Translations under genes and position numbers: made by a program
Shown here: positions 25,837 through 35,444 of the stretch, one piece after another
Position numbering within the stretch: the stretch's first letter is position 1
Layout: each line of letters starts with the position of its first letter
Assembly: GCF_024764835.1 (NCBI RefSeq)
Contig: NZ_JALIGE010000065.1
Location: 28,027 to 92,026, forward strand
Origin: Scandinavium hiltneri
GTDB taxonomy: Bacteria > Pseudomonadota > Gammaproteobacteria > Enterobacterales > Enterobacteriaceae
DNA: 64,000 nucleotides
Direction of reading: 5' to 3'
Notes under the pieces: model-generated
What the model was told of the DNA's origin: nothing
The model's database searches: none
What the model saw: only the letters and a program-made list of their open reading frames with translations

Positions 25837-26730
25837 TCAGCTTTTTGGCGTACGGCGCAGGGTATAAAGTGCATCGATAACGAACACCGCCAGCGCGACC
25901 CAAATAAACGCGAAAGTGACCATTTTATCCGCGCCCGGGGTTTCACCGTAAAACATCACTGCCAGAATGAACATGAGCGTCGGGCCGATGTACTGGAAGA
26001 AGCCTAGCGTCGATAGCCGCAGTTTGGTGGCGGCACCGGTGAAGCACAGCAGTGGAATAGTGGTAACCACGCCTGCCGCCATCAGCAGCAGGTTCAGCGA
26101 CCACGGGTTTTGCCCCATATGGCTGGTGGCGCTGTCGGCGATACCGAACAGATAAATGGCCGCCACGGGCAGTAACCACAGGGTTTCCACCAGCATCCCT
26201 GTTTGGGCATCGACGGCAATTTTCTTACGCACCAGGCCGTAAAACGCAAAGCTGAACGCCAGCCCCAGCGCGATAATCGGCAGCGAACCAAAGGTCCAGA
26301 GTTGCACCAGCACGCCGCAGGCCGCGAGGAAAACCGCTACCCATTGCATCCGACGGAAACGTTCCCCGAGGAAAATCATCCCCAGCACGATATTCACCAG
26401 CGGGTTAATGAAATAACCGAGGCTGGCTTCCAGCATGTGCTGATTATTCACCGCCCAGATAAACAGCAGCCAGTTGCCGCCAATCAAAACCGCAGAAAGC
26501 GCCAGCAGAAAGATTTTCTTCGGCGTCTGGCACAGGCGCTTGATGCCGCTCCACTGACGGCTGATGCTGATCAGCGCCACCATAAAGAAGAATGACCAGA
26601 TAATACGGTGGGTGAGAATTTCATCGGCGGGTACGTAATGAATGACTTTGAAGTACGCCGGTGCTACGCCCCAAATAAAATAAGCGGCGAGGGCGAGTAA
26701 AACCCCTTGCCGCGTTTGTTTAGCATCCAT
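25837..26730 (-). CDS. rarD: EamA-type transporter RarD
   Basis: 297 aa with 10 predicted membrane segments (drug/metabolite transporter superfamily). MDAKQTRQGVLLALAAYFIWG at the N-terminus and LGYFINPLVNIVLGMIFLGE at about residue 105 match RarD. Originally linked to chloramphenicol sensitivity; the natural substrate is unknown. Faces yigI on the same strand. Confidence 0.94.
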   Translation of the reverse strand: MDAKQTRQGVLLALAAYFIWGVAPAYFKVIHYVPADEILTHRIIWSFFFMVALISISRQWSGIKRLCQTPKKIFLLALSAVLIGGNWLLFIWAVNNQHMLEASLGYFINPLVNIVLGMIFLGERFRRMQWVAVFLAACGVLVQLWTFGSLPIIALGLAFSFAFYGLVRKKIAVDAQTGMLVETLWLLPVAAIYLFGIADSATSHMGQNPWSLNLLLMAAGVVTTIPLLCFTGAATKLRLSTLGFFQYIGPTLMFILAVMFYGETPGADKMVTFAFIWVALAVFVIDALYTLRRTPKS

Positions 26731-26779
26731 GGGAAAATCCGTTACATAAAAGTAAGGGGATGTTACCCGATTTTAACGG

Positions 26780-27247
26780 TTAACCCACCATATAAGTGGC
26801 GGTCGCGCTGGCGATATAAACCTGCTCTTCGTTGTGCAATTCGACGCGCGCGACCGCCACTTTATTACCCGCGCGCAGCAGGCTGCTGGTGGCGGTAAAA
26901 CGGTTGCCCCGGCCTGGGCGTAGGTAATCCACGCGTAAATCGATGGTGCCCATTCGTGACAGGCGCTGGCGCAGTTCGTCTTCGTTGATGGTGTCGTGTC
27001 GGGTGAGCGTACTGCCCACGCAGACCAGGCCTGCGGCGACGTCCAGCGCCGAGGCAATCACCCCGCCGTGAAGAATACTTTGCGCCCAGTTGCCGACCAT
27101 CATCGGCTGATTGTTAAAGCTGAGCTGAGCGAAGGATTTCTCGTAGCGTTCCAGCTCCAGACCCAGCGCGCGGTTAAACGGCATGTGATACACAAAGATA
27201 TCGCCTACCAGCTTTAACGCGGCTTCGGCGGTGAGTTCTGCGGACAT
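26780..27247 (-). CDS. yigI: PaaI-type thioesterase YigI
   Basis: 155 aa, single hot-dog fold. The catalytic-helix motif HGGVIASALDVAAGLV (about residues 60-75), with the aspartate on the long helix, is visible, followed by the dimer strand RVDYLRPGRGN. Acts on acyl-CoAs in vitro in E. coli. It lies between rarD and divergent pldA. Confidence 0.92.
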   Translation of the reverse strand: MSAELTAEAALKLVGDIFVYHMPFNRALGLELERYEKSFAQLSFNNQPMMVGNWAQSILHGGVIASALDVAAGLVCVGSTLTRHDTINEDELRQRLSRMGTIDLRVDYLRPGRGNRFTATSSLLRAGNKVAVARVELHNEEQVYIASATATYMVG

Positions 27248-27402
27248 AGCAACCTTTCCATTGGTTAATGAAATGTTGATTTTATGCCTATGATTTGTTG
27301 ATTTCTACTTTCGGAAACGATAACCGCGCAAGATGGCGATAAATCGGTAGAATGACAGCCGACTGATTATCCAATAATAAATTTTGTTCAGGAGAACTCC
27401 CA

Positions 27403-28272
27403 ATGCGAACCAGGCTGGGTTGGTTGCTGGCAGTTACAGGGCTGCCGCTGTCCGTTTATGCACAGGAAGCGACGATTAAGGATGTTCATGATGCGCCCGC
27501 CGTGCGTGGCAGTATCATCGCCAACATGCTCCAGGAGCACGACAATCCTTTTACGCTGTACCCATACGACACCAACTATGTGATTTACACCGATACCAGC
27601 GACTTGAATAAAGAGGCCATCAAAAGCTACAACTGGGCCGACAATGCGCGCAAGGATGAGGTGAAATTCCAGCTGAGTTTAGCATTCCCGCTGTGGCGAG
27701 GGATCCTGGGCGATAACTCCGTTCTCGGGGCGTCATATACCCAGAAATCCTGGTGGCAGCTCTCCAATACTTCCGAATCCGCCCCGTTCCGTGAAACCAA
27801 CTATGAACCGCAGCTGTTCCTCGGTTTTGCGACCGACTACCAGTTTGCAGGCTGGACGCTGCGCGACGTTGAGTTTGGCTATAACCACGACTCCAACGGG
27901 CGCTCCGATCCAACCTCCCGCAGCTGGAACCGCCTCTACACCCGTCTGATGGCGCAAAATGGCAACTGGATGGTGGAAGTGAAGCCGTGGTATGTGATTG
28001 GCAGCACCGACGACAATCCGGATATCACCAAGTACATGGGCTACTATCAGCTCAAAGTGGGCTATCACTTGGGTGATGCCGTGCTGAGCGTGAAAGGCCA
28101 GTACAATTGGAATACCGGCTACGGCGGCGCGGAGCTCGGTCTGAGCTATCCGATGACCAAACACGTGCGCATTTATACGCAGGTTTACAGCGGTTACGGC
28201 GAGTCGCTGATTGATTACAACTTCAATCAGACACGTGTCGGCGTAGGCGTAATGCTCAACGATCTGTTTTAA
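27403..28272 (+). CDS. pldA: outer-membrane phospholipase A (OMPLA)
   Basis: 289 aa. A signal peptide of about 20 residues (MRTRLGWLLAVTGLPLSVYA) precedes a 12-stranded barrel ending in an aromatic residue (MLNDLF). The catalytic motif YNHDSNGRSDP holds the active-site His and Ser, with the third catalytic residue (Asn) in SRSWNR. Calcium-dependent, active as a dimer, and removes mislocalised phospholipids from the outer leaflet. Followed by a terminator at 28291-28317. Confidence 0.96.
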   Translation: MRTRLGWLLAVTGLPLSVYAQEATIKDVHDAPAVRGSIIANMLQEHDNPFTLYPYDTNYVIYTDTSDLNKEAIKSYNWADNARKDEVKFQLSLAFPLWRGILGDNSVLGASYTQKSWWQLSNTSESAPFRETNYEPQLFLGFATDYQFAGWTLRDVEFGYNHDSNGRSDPTSRSWNRLYTRLMAQNGNWMVEVKPWYVIGSTDDNPDITKYMGYYQLKVGYHLGDAVLSVKGQYNWNTGYGGAELGLSYPMTKHVRIYTQVYSGYGESLIDYNFNQTRVGVGVMLNDLF

Positions 28273-28290
28273 ACGTTGCACTCTTGCTCT

Positions 28291-28317
28291 CAGGCGCTGA
28301 AAATAGCGCCTGTTTTT
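28291..28317 (+). terminator. pldA terminator
   Basis: CAGGCGCT, loop GAAAAT, AGCGCCTG, then TTTTT. It stands 15 nt before the recQ GTG start. Confidence 0.85.
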
Positions 28318-28331
28318 ATTTCAGAATTGGG

Positions 28332-30167
28332 GTGAGTGTGGCGCAGGCGGAAGTGATAAATCAGGTATCGCTGGCAAGACAGGTTTTGCAGGAAACCTTT
28401 GGCTACCAGCAATTCCGCCCGGGTCAGGAAACCATCATCGAGACGGCGCTCGAAGGGCGTGACTGTCTGGTGGTGATGCCGACCGGCGGCGGGAAATCCC
28501 TGTGCTATCAGGTTCCCGCGCTGGTTCTCGACGGCCTGACGGTCGTTGTCTCACCGCTGATTTCATTAATGAAAGACCAGGTCGATCAGCTGCTCGCCAA
28601 CGGCGTGGCGGCGGCCTGTCTGAACTCGACGCAGACTCGCGAACAGCAGCAGGACGTCATGGTGGGCTGTCGTACCGGCAAAATCCGCCTGCTGTATATC
28701 GCCCCTGAACGTCTGATGCTCGACAACTTCCTCGATAACCTCAGTCACTGGAATCCGGTGATGCTGGCGGTGGATGAAGCGCACTGTATTTCTCAGTGGG
28801 GCCACGACTTCCGTCCTGAATATGCCGCGCTGGGCCAGCTGCGTCAGCGTTATCCGACGCTGCCGTTTATGGCGTTAACCGCCACAGCCGATGACACCAC
28901 CCGCAGCGATATCGTGCGTCTGCTGGGTCTGAACGATCCGTACATTCAGATAAGCAGCTTTGACCGACCGAACATCCGCTACATGCTGATGGAGAAGTTC
29001 AAGCCGCTCGATCAGCTGATGCGTTACGTGCAGGATCAGCGTGGAAAATCCGGCATTATTTACTGCAACAGCCGCTCGAAGGTGGAAGACACCGCCGCAC
29101 GTCTGCAAAGCCGTGGTATCAGTGCGGGTGCGTATCATGCCGGGCTGGAAAACACCGTGCGAGCCGATGTGCAGGAGCGTTTCCAGCGCGACGATTTGCA
29201 AATCGTCGTGGCGACCGTTGCCTTTGGTATGGGCATCAACAAGCCCAACGTACGCTTTGTGGTGCACTTCGACATCCCGCGTAATATCGAATCCTACTAT
29301 CAGGAAACCGGCCGCGCCGGTCGTGACGGGCTGCCTGCCGAAGCGATGCTGTTTTACGATCCGGCCGACATGGCCTGGCTGCGCCGTTGCCTCGAAGAAA
29401 AGCCCCCCGGACAGCTGCTGGATATTGAACGCCACAAGCTCAACGCAATGGGCGCGTTTGCCGAAGCGCAAACCTGCCGTCGTCTGGTGCTGCTGAACTA
29501 TTTCGGCGAAGGCCGTCAGGAGTCGTGCGGTAACTGCGACGTGTGCCTTGATCCCCCGAAACAATACGATGGCTTACAGGATGCACAGATTGCGCTCTCA
29601 ACTATTGGTCGGGTGAATCAGCGCTTTGGTATGGGCTATGTGGTTGAAGTGATTCGCGGCGCGAATAACCAGCGTATCCGCGAAATGGGCCACGATAAGC
29701 TCAAGGTGTATGGCATGGGCCGCGATAAAACCCATGAACACTGGGTGAGTGTTATCCGTCAGCTTATCCATCTCGGGCTGGTGATGCAGAATATCGCGAT
29801 GCATTCTGCGTTGCAGATGACCGATTCCGCGCGTCCGGTACTGCGTGCCGAAGTGCCGCTGCAGTTAGCCGTGCCGCGCGTGCTGGCGCTCAAACCGCGC
29901 GTTGCGCAGAAATCCTACGGCGGGAACTATGACCGTAAGCTGTTCGCCAAACTGCGCAAGCTGCGCAAAGTCATCGCCGACGAAGAAAATATCCCACCTT
30001 ACGTGGTGTTTAACGACGCCACGCTGATTGAAATGGCCGAGCAAATGCCGACGTCGCCGGGCGAAATGCTTAGTGTGAACGGCGTGGGCGTACGCAAGCT
30101 GGAGCGTTTCGGACAAGAGTTTTTAGCGCTGATCCGTGCCCATGCTGATGGGGATGATGAGGAGTAG
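28332..30167 (+). CDS. recQ: ATP-dependent DNA helicase RecQ
   Basis: 611 aa. 3'-5' helicase of the RecF pathway. Motif 0 FGYQQFRPGQ, motif I MPTGGGKS, motif II DEAHCISQWGHDFRPEY, motif VI QETGRAGRDG, a zinc site (CRRLVLLNYFGE...CGNCDVC), a winged helix and a C-terminal HRDC domain are all present. The start is GTG 28332 (VSVAQAEV), equivalent to the GTG start of E. coli. The frame is open a further 48 nt upstream, but those codons lie across the pldA terminator. Confidence 0.95.
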   Translation: MSVAQAEVINQVSLARQVLQETFGYQQFRPGQETIIETALEGRDCLVVMPTGGGKSLCYQVPALVLDGLTVVVSPLISLMKDQVDQLLANGVAAACLNSTQTREQQQDVMVGCRTGKIRLLYIAPERLMLDNFLDNLSHWNPVMLAVDEAHCISQWGHDFRPEYAALGQLRQRYPTLPFMALTATADDTTRSDIVRLLGLNDPYIQISSFDRPNIRYMLMEKFKPLDQLMRYVQDQRGKSGIIYCNSRSKVEDTAARLQSRGISAGAYHAGLENTVRADVQERFQRDDLQIVVATVAFGMGINKPNVRFVVHFDIPRNIESYYQETGRAGRDGLPAEAMLFYDPADMAWLRRCLEEKPPGQLLDIERHKLNAMGAFAEAQTCRRLVLLNYFGEGRQESCGNCDVCLDPPKQYDGLQDAQIALSTIGRVNQRFGMGYVVEVIRGANNQRIREMGHDKLKVYGMGRDKTHEHWVSVIRQLIHLGLVMQNIAMHSALQMTDSARPVLRAEVPLQLAVPRVLALKPRVAQKSYGGNYDRKLFAKLRKLRKVIADEENIPPYVVFNDATLIEMAEQMPTSPGEMLSVNGVGVRKLERFGQEFLALIRAHADGDDEE

Positions 30168-30227
30168 TCAGCCGGGCAAAAAAGTGCCAGGATAATCACT
30201 CACTGAATCATTCCCCGCGAGTTTCCT

Positions 30228-30848
30228 ATGTTGATGTTATTTCTCACTGTGGCGATGGTGCATTTAATTGCACTGATGAGCCCTGGCCCAGACTTTTTCT
30301 TCGTGTCGCAAACGGCCGTCAGTCGCTCCCGTAAAGAAGCGATGATGGGCGTGCTCGGCATTACTGCTGGCGTCATGGTCTGGGCGGGTGTTGCCCTGTT
30401 GGGTTTGCATCTGCTGCTCGAAAAAATGGCGTGGCTGCACAACATCGTCATGGTCGGCGGCGGTCTGTATCTGTGCTGGATGGGCTATCAAATGCTGCGC
30501 GGTGCGCTGAAGAAACGCGAAGCAACCCCCGAAACCCCGGACGTGGAACTGGCGCAGGGCGGTAAAAGTTTCCTGAAAGGGCTGCTGACCAATCTGGCGA
30601 ACCCAAAAGCCATTATCTATTTCGGCTCGGTATTCTCACTGTTCGTCGGGGATAACATCGGTGGTGCGGAACGCTGGGGCATTTTCCTGCTGATTATTGT
30701 TGAAACTTTCGCGTGGTTTACGGTGGTGGCGAGCCTGTTCGCGTTGCCGACCATGCGCCGCGGCTATCAGCGCATGGCCAAATGGATTGACGGTGTGGCC
30801 GGAACCCTGTTCGCGGGCTTCGGCATTCACCTGATCATCTCTCGCTGA
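30228..30848 (+). CDS. rhtC: threonine efflux protein
   Basis: 206 aa, LysE/RhtB family exporter with five to six hydrophobic segments. The N-terminal signature MSPGPDFFFVSQTAVSRSRKE and LLTNLANPKAIIYFGS are visible. In E. coli the paralogue rhtB lies immediately downstream; here that slot holds a fimbrial operon and an rhtB remnant. Confidence 0.96.
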   Translation: MLMLFLTVAMVHLIALMSPGPDFFFVSQTAVSRSRKEAMMGVLGITAGVMVWAGVALLGLHLLLEKMAWLHNIVMVGGGLYLCWMGYQMLRGALKKREATPETPDVELAQGGKSFLKGLLTNLANPKAIIYFGSVFSLFVGDNIGGAERWGIFLLIIVETFAWFTVVASLFALPTMRRGYQRMAKWIDGVAGTLFAGFGIHLIISR

Positions 30849-30863
30849 TTTTCTGTCTCTGTC

Positions 30864-30990
<127 letters not shown>

Positions 30991-31269
30991 CATTCATAGG
31001 GGTGAGTGAGAGTTACTCGCACCCCTGCAACTCGAATTATTTTAGGCATATATTAATATATTAATATATTAATATATGGAATGTGCTTATTTAACAATGC
31101 ATTCTTAATCTGTTTCCCCGCTGCTTATTTTTTCTGAATGACTAATTAATTCTGCATGCCTTTAATTTTCGAACACCTACAGGTAAAATCCCATCCCTCG
31201 GGAGAAATGGATATTTCTTCATGTTGAGACACTGTGAATGACCACGCATCTATATATTAAGGACTCGAA
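30991..31269 (+). promoter_or_regulatory. AT-rich region upstream of the fimbrial operon
   Basis: Begins with a short ERIC-end-like fragment (CTGCAACTCGAATTATTTTA, 31025-31044). Then comes a period-8 tract of ATATTAAT units (31048-31078), followed by AT-rich sequence to the subunit start (AAGGAC ribosome binding site at 31259-31264). The fimbrial promoter must lie here, but I cannot place it. Confidence 0.5.
31048..31078. repeat. 8-bp tandem repeat, about 3.5 units
   Basis: ATATTAAT repeated, wholly A+T, about 190 nt upstream of the fimbrial subunit gene. Repeats of this kind can vary in number by slippage. Confidence 0.75.
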
Positions 31270-31935
31270 ATGAAAAAACTGCTTCTTGTGGCGCTGATTG
31301 CCGCGGCTACCTCTTCAGCAATGGCTGCCCCAACCACCACGCTGCAAGTAAAAGGGGCGCTGATCATGTCTGCCTGTGTTCCAAACCTCAGCAATGGCGG
31401 TGTTGTTGATTATGGCAATATTGGTATCGGTGGTATGTCGGCAACAGACACTAATCAGATTGGCTCAAAAGATATTACACTGACGATTACCTGTGACGCG
31501 CCGTCAAAAGTGGCCTTTACCATGATGGATGATCGTTCAGATAGCCTTCATGCGTTAGAGGTTGAAAGCGCTGATGGCGCATCATCAACATCTGCGAGCG
31601 CTGTAGGGTTCGAGTTTGGACTGGGTAAAACAGCGAATAATGTGAATATCGGTGCTTATAACGTTCGTGTATCAAATGCAATAACGGATGGAGCTAATGC
31701 CGCAGATATTAGCAAAACTACGAGTGGGACCTGGAAGAATGGAGTGGGATTCATGGACTCAACTGGAGGCGCTATCGCGACCGCAGCAGCGACAGGAACA
31801 TTAACACCAGTCGCATTTACTACCGGCGTATTCCCGATGCAAATTTCGGCCGCTATTCAGGGCACCGACGTTTTAGCCATTAGCGATGATACCATCCTGG
31901 ATGGTCAGGCAACCATCAGTCTGGTTTATCTGTAA
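31270..31935 (+). CDS. fimbrial subunit, DUF1120-like
   Basis: 221 aa. A clear signal peptide (MKKLLLVALIAAATSSAMAA) is followed by a mature protein rich in Ala, Ser, Thr and Gly with one cysteine pair (MSACVPN and TITCDAP) and a C-terminal hydrophobic strand (ATISLVYL) of the kind used in donor-strand exchange. It looks like a DUF1120-type major pilin. First gene of subunit-chaperone-usher-subunit. An ERIC element separates it from the chaperone gene, so it may be expressed at a different level. Codon use is noticeably more AT-rich than in the housekeeping neighbours, consistent with acquisition. Confidence 0.75.
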   Translation: MKKLLLVALIAAATSSAMAAPTTTLQVKGALIMSACVPNLSNGGVVDYGNIGIGGMSATDTNQIGSKDITLTITCDAPSKVAFTMMDDRSDSLHALEVESADGASSTSASAVGFEFGLGKTANNVNIGAYNVRVSNAITDGANAADISKTTSGTWKNGVGFMDSTGGAIATAAATGTLTPVAFTTGVFPMQISAAIQGTDVLAISDDTILDGQATISLVYL

Positions 31936-31959
31936 TTATATTTTTCTGAATGATAAGTA

Positions 31960-32086
31960 TATACCCAAGTTCATTCAAGTTGCAGGTAGGCGGCAACGGA
32001 GCGAATCCCGATGAGCTTACTCTAGTAAGTGATTCGGGTGAGCGAGGGTAGCCAACACCGCTGCAGCTTGAATGGCGACGGGTATA
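31960..32086 (+). repeat. ERIC (IRU) element, copy 2
   Basis: 127 bp, TATACCC to GGGTATA, in direct orientation with copy 1. It lies between the fimbrial subunit and chaperone genes, inside the operon. Confidence 0.92.
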
Positions 32087-32239
32087 GAAGCGGAATAACT
32101 ACTCCTGTATTTATCATATTGAATATTTATTATTATCGCATGGATTGGCGGAAATGAATGATATCACTAGCGGATAACGCAAATATTAAATTGTCGCCAA
32201 TCTGAAGCATCTGTATTTATTGCTTCAGTAACCCACTAT

Positions 32240-32258
32240 GTTCCCCTTTCTGGGGAAC
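32240..32258 (+). other. hairpin upstream of the fimbrial chaperone
   Basis: GTTCCCC and GGGGAAC form a 7-bp stem with a 5-nt loop, 20 nt before the chaperone ATG. No T run follows. Could act as an mRNA stability or processing element within the operon. Confidence 0.5.
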
Positions 32259-32278
32259 AATGACAGGATTAACTGAAT

Positions 32279-32992
32279 ATGTTTTTACGCTCAACGTTAA
32301 CGCGTACCTTTTTATTGATGTTCCCTTTGCTGGGGGCCGCTATGCATATCGCACCGGTCTTGGCGGCGGGCGTAGTCCCGGAAACGATGCTGCTGCTGAT
32401 TGAAGAGGCCGATATGGGTGGGACGATTAATCTGGTCAATACCGACCCCGTCCCCAATTTGCTCTACACCACCATTACCGATTTGCCGGATGACAAAGGT
32501 ACGCACTTGACAGTGACTCAACCTGTTGTGCGCGTAGAGCCAGGCCAGACTCAGCAGTTGCGTTTTATTTTGCGTACCGATGCACCACTCACCACCGAAC
32601 ATTTAAAACGCGTGGTGTTTGAAGGTATCCCGCCGAAAGATCCCTCCAAGAAAATGAAAGTCGGCTTCAACCTGCGTCAGGATATTCCGGTGCTCATTCA
32701 TCCGAAGAGCCTGCCAGTGGTTAAAGATGCATGGACGTTACTTAACTGGTCTGCCTCCGGTAAAACCGTGACGGTGAAAAATCCCAGCCCGTATGTGGTA
32801 CGTCTGACACCGGTTGTGCAAACCCTGCCTTCAGGGGCCACCGGTCATCTGGCAAAAACCTATATCCTGCCAGGCGAAACCATGACCGCCGCGTTGAATA
32901 AGGCGCCGGGTATGGACAGCCAGCTCAAATTTACCCCAGCCAGCCGTTATGGCATTGACGTGGCGAGTTTCACTGCACCGCTGAATAAATAG
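32279..32992 (+). CDS. periplasmic fimbrial chaperone
   Basis: 237 aa. A signal peptide of about 30 residues ends MHIAPVLA. The two-domain PapD-like immunoglobulin fold is indicated by GTINLVNTDPVPNLLYTTI, RVEPGQTQQLRFI and the subdomain 2 pattern VTVKNPSPYVVRLTPV, ending with ILPGETM. It delivers subunits to the usher by donor-strand complementation. The usher gene follows 37 nt later. Confidence 0.88.
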   Translation: MFLRSTLTRTFLLMFPLLGAAMHIAPVLAAGVVPETMLLLIEEADMGGTINLVNTDPVPNLLYTTITDLPDDKGTHLTVTQPVVRVEPGQTQQLRFILRTDAPLTTEHLKRVVFEGIPPKDPSKKMKVGFNLRQDIPVLIHPKSLPVVKDAWTLLNWSASGKTVTVKNPSPYVVRLTPVVQTLPSGATGHLAKTYILPGETMTAALNKAPGMDSQLKFTPASRYGIDVASFTAPLNK

Positions 32993-33029
32993 CGATTGTG
33001 TTGCTAAAGCTATCGGAATAGAAACCGTA

Positions 33030-35444
33030 ATGTTGACGTTATCTGCTGTAGCCCGTGAGATCCGTCGCGTATTGAGGGTCTCTGTTCCCGTGATATTGCT
33101 GATGAGCCCTCTCGCGCAGGCCAGGGAGTATACTTTTGATACTGATATTTTGCAGCATAGGGGTCTGAATACCGGCTTAAGCAACCATTTTGCGCACGAA
33201 GCAAAATATCTGCCGGGCACCCATTCTGTTTCCCTGCAGGTGAATGGTAAAGGTAAAGGTGTTCTGGCTGTACGTTTTGGGGCACAGGGCGAACTCTGCG
33301 TTGATAATGACTTCCTTGCTGCTGCCGGGCTCCAGCAGATTACAGAACCCGCGCCGCAAGCCTGCCATGACTACCGTCAGGAATACCCTACAGCGACGAT
33401 CACCCCGTTGCCGAATACCGAAAGCCTGCTGCTGGTGGTTCCACCGGAAGCCGTAAATAATGATCCGTATGCCGTGCCTGCTAACGTACTGCATGGTGGG
33501 ACTGCTGCGGTGCTGAACTACAATCTGTTTGATGCCTCCAGCCGTTATGAAGGTGGCAGCTCGGATTATCGTCAGGCTTCTCTCGAAGGTGGGATAAATT
33601 TCGCGGACTGGCTGTTACGCAGTAATTATGTCGTGACTGACAATGACGGCAACATATCTGCTAACAGCTTATATACCTACGTTGCGCATACTTTTGTCGA
33701 TCAAAAAATCGAGTTACAGGCCGGTCAGGTAAATGCCATTTCCGGCTTGTTCAGCGGTACGCCTATCACGGGCCTTCAACTTGCGCCAGCCAACGCCCTG
33801 ATTGCCGGTAATTCCGGTGTTACTGTGAGAGGGATTGCCCGTGGTGCACAGGCGCGAGTAGAAGTCCGCCAGACCGGGCAGTTAGTCTATTCCACGTTGG
33901 TGCCCGCTGGGCCGTTTACCCTCGATAGTGTGCCGATTGTGCGGACGAATACCGATCTGGATATCACGGTGGTAGAAACCGACGGTTCATCTAACCACTT
34001 TGTGATCTCCGCATCCACACTCAGAGCAAAACGACTTTCACGCCCACAAGGGTTATCGATATCCTTTGGTCAGGTCAGAGAGGTGGACAGTGACTATGCG
34101 AAACCGTTAGTGGCGAATATCTCTGACGGCTGGAGTTTGAGCCCACAATTTAATCTGACCGCTTCCGGCGTAATGGCCGTTGACTACCAGGCGGCAGGTG
34201 CGCAACTGGACTATTTGCCATCAGATAGCTGGTCTCTCGGTGGCAGTGTGCTCACCAGTAATGCGTCTTTTGGTGACGCCAGAAGCGGCGTAAAAAGTGA
34301 ACTTTCTACCAGCTATTCTCCGCTAACGTCGGTGTCACTTTCGCTTTCTGCTGCTAAATACAGTGATAATTACCGCGAACTTACCGATGCACTGAATAAA
34401 GACTATACGAGCTACCAGAGTAGCTATAACGCAACCATCAATTGGGAGCAGGCTTTACTGGGTACTTTTTCTCTCGGCTATAACCTGAATAAAGGCACCG
34501 AGGGAAATGATGATTCTCGTTATGTGAATGCCTCATGGGGGAAAACATTCAAATATGCTTCCGTGCAGATGAACTGGCAAAGTCAGGTTGGCAGCACCGA
34601 TGAGGACGAACAAGATGAAGACCTGTTTTACGTTAACGTCAGTATTCCGTTTGGTGAGCAAAATATCAGTACCCACTATCGTCAACAAGGGGATGACAGT
34701 TCCGCAGGTGTGACAACCAGCGGCTCCCTGTCGCAGAACAGCGCTTATTCCCTGTCTGTTGACCGTGATCTTGAAGATAACAGCAATAGCTTCAATGGTA
34801 ACCTCAACACCAACCTCCATTACACCCAGCTCGGCCTGGGGGCTGGAGGGGGATCTCATCACCAGAGCAATTACAACATGACGCTGAGCGGTGGGGTGGT
34901 CGCGCACGATCATGGTGTTACATTCTCACCTTACAACGTAAAAGACACCTTTGCGATTGCTCGTCTGAGTGAGCCGGTGAGCGGTATCGAAATGTCCACT
35001 CCGCAAGGAACTGTCTGGACCGATGCCTGGGGGCAAGCCGTAGTACCGGGTATGCCGCTGTACCGTAACGCACGTATTGAGATAAATGGCAGCACGTTAC
35101 CGAAAAGTATGGATCTGGCGAACGGCACCAAAGTGGTCGCGGTGGGGCATGGATCGGTCAGTGAGCTGGGTTTTAAGGTCCTTAATTCGCGGCGCGTGAT
35201 GATTCGGGTAAAAAACACGGATGGAAAATTGCTGCCAAAAGGCATTTCTATTGTGGACCAGAAGGGGCGGTATGTCGTCACATCGGTGGATGACGGGCAG
35301 ATATTCCTGAATGACATCGATGGGATATCAGCGCTCTACGCAACGAATGATGACGGTCAGCGTCAGTGTCAAATCCACTGGAAATTAGCGGATAAACAAG
35401 ACCCGGATGCCTTTTACGAACAAACAGGAGGCGTATGCCGATGA
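33030..35444 (+). CDS. outer-membrane fimbrial usher
   Basis: 804 aa. The signal peptide runs to about residue 31. The N-terminal chaperone-binding domain begins YTFDTDILQHRGLNT; a 24-strand barrel with a plug follows (GAQARVEVRQTGQLVYST region). Two C-terminal domains contain GFKVLNSRRVMIRVKNTDG and a cysteine pair in the last 30 residues. Slightly shorter than typical FimD/PapC ushers (about 830-870 aa) but no domain is obviously missing. The stop overlaps the next gene. Confidence 0.9.
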   Translation: MLTLSAVAREIRRVLRVSVPVILLMSPLAQAREYTFDTDILQHRGLNTGLSNHFAHEAKYLPGTHSVSLQVNGKGKGVLAVRFGAQGELCVDNDFLAAAGLQQITEPAPQACHDYRQEYPTATITPLPNTESLLLVVPPEAVNNDPYAVPANVLHGGTAAVLNYNLFDASSRYEGGSSDYRQASLEGGINFADWLLRSNYVVTDNDGNISANSLYTYVAHTFVDQKIELQAGQVNAISGLFSGTPITGLQLAPANALIAGNSGVTVRGIARGAQARVEVRQTGQLVYSTLVPAGPFTLDSVPIVRTNTDLDITVVETDGSSNHFVISASTLRAKRLSRPQGLSISFGQVREVDSDYAKPLVANISDGWSLSPQFNLTASGVMAVDYQAAGAQLDYLPSDSWSLGGSVLTSNASFGDARSGVKSELSTSYSPLTSVSLSLSAAKYSDNYRELTDALNKDYTSYQSSYNATINWEQALLGTFSLGYNLNKGTEGNDDSRYVNASWGKTFKYASVQMNWQSQVGSTDEDEQDEDLFYVNVSIPFGEQNISTHYRQQGDDSSAGVTTSGSLSQNSAYSLSVDRDLEDNSNSFNGNLNTNLHYTQLGLGAGGGSHHQSNYNMTLSGGVVAHDHGVTFSPYNVKDTFAIARLSEPVSGIEMSTPQGTVWTDAWGQAVVPGMPLYRNARIEINGSTLPKSMDLANGTKVVAVGHGSVSELGFKVLNSRRVMIRVKNTDGKLLPKGISIVDQKGRYVVTSVDDGQIFLNDIDGISALYATNDDGQRQCQIHWKLADKQDPDAFYEQTGGVCR

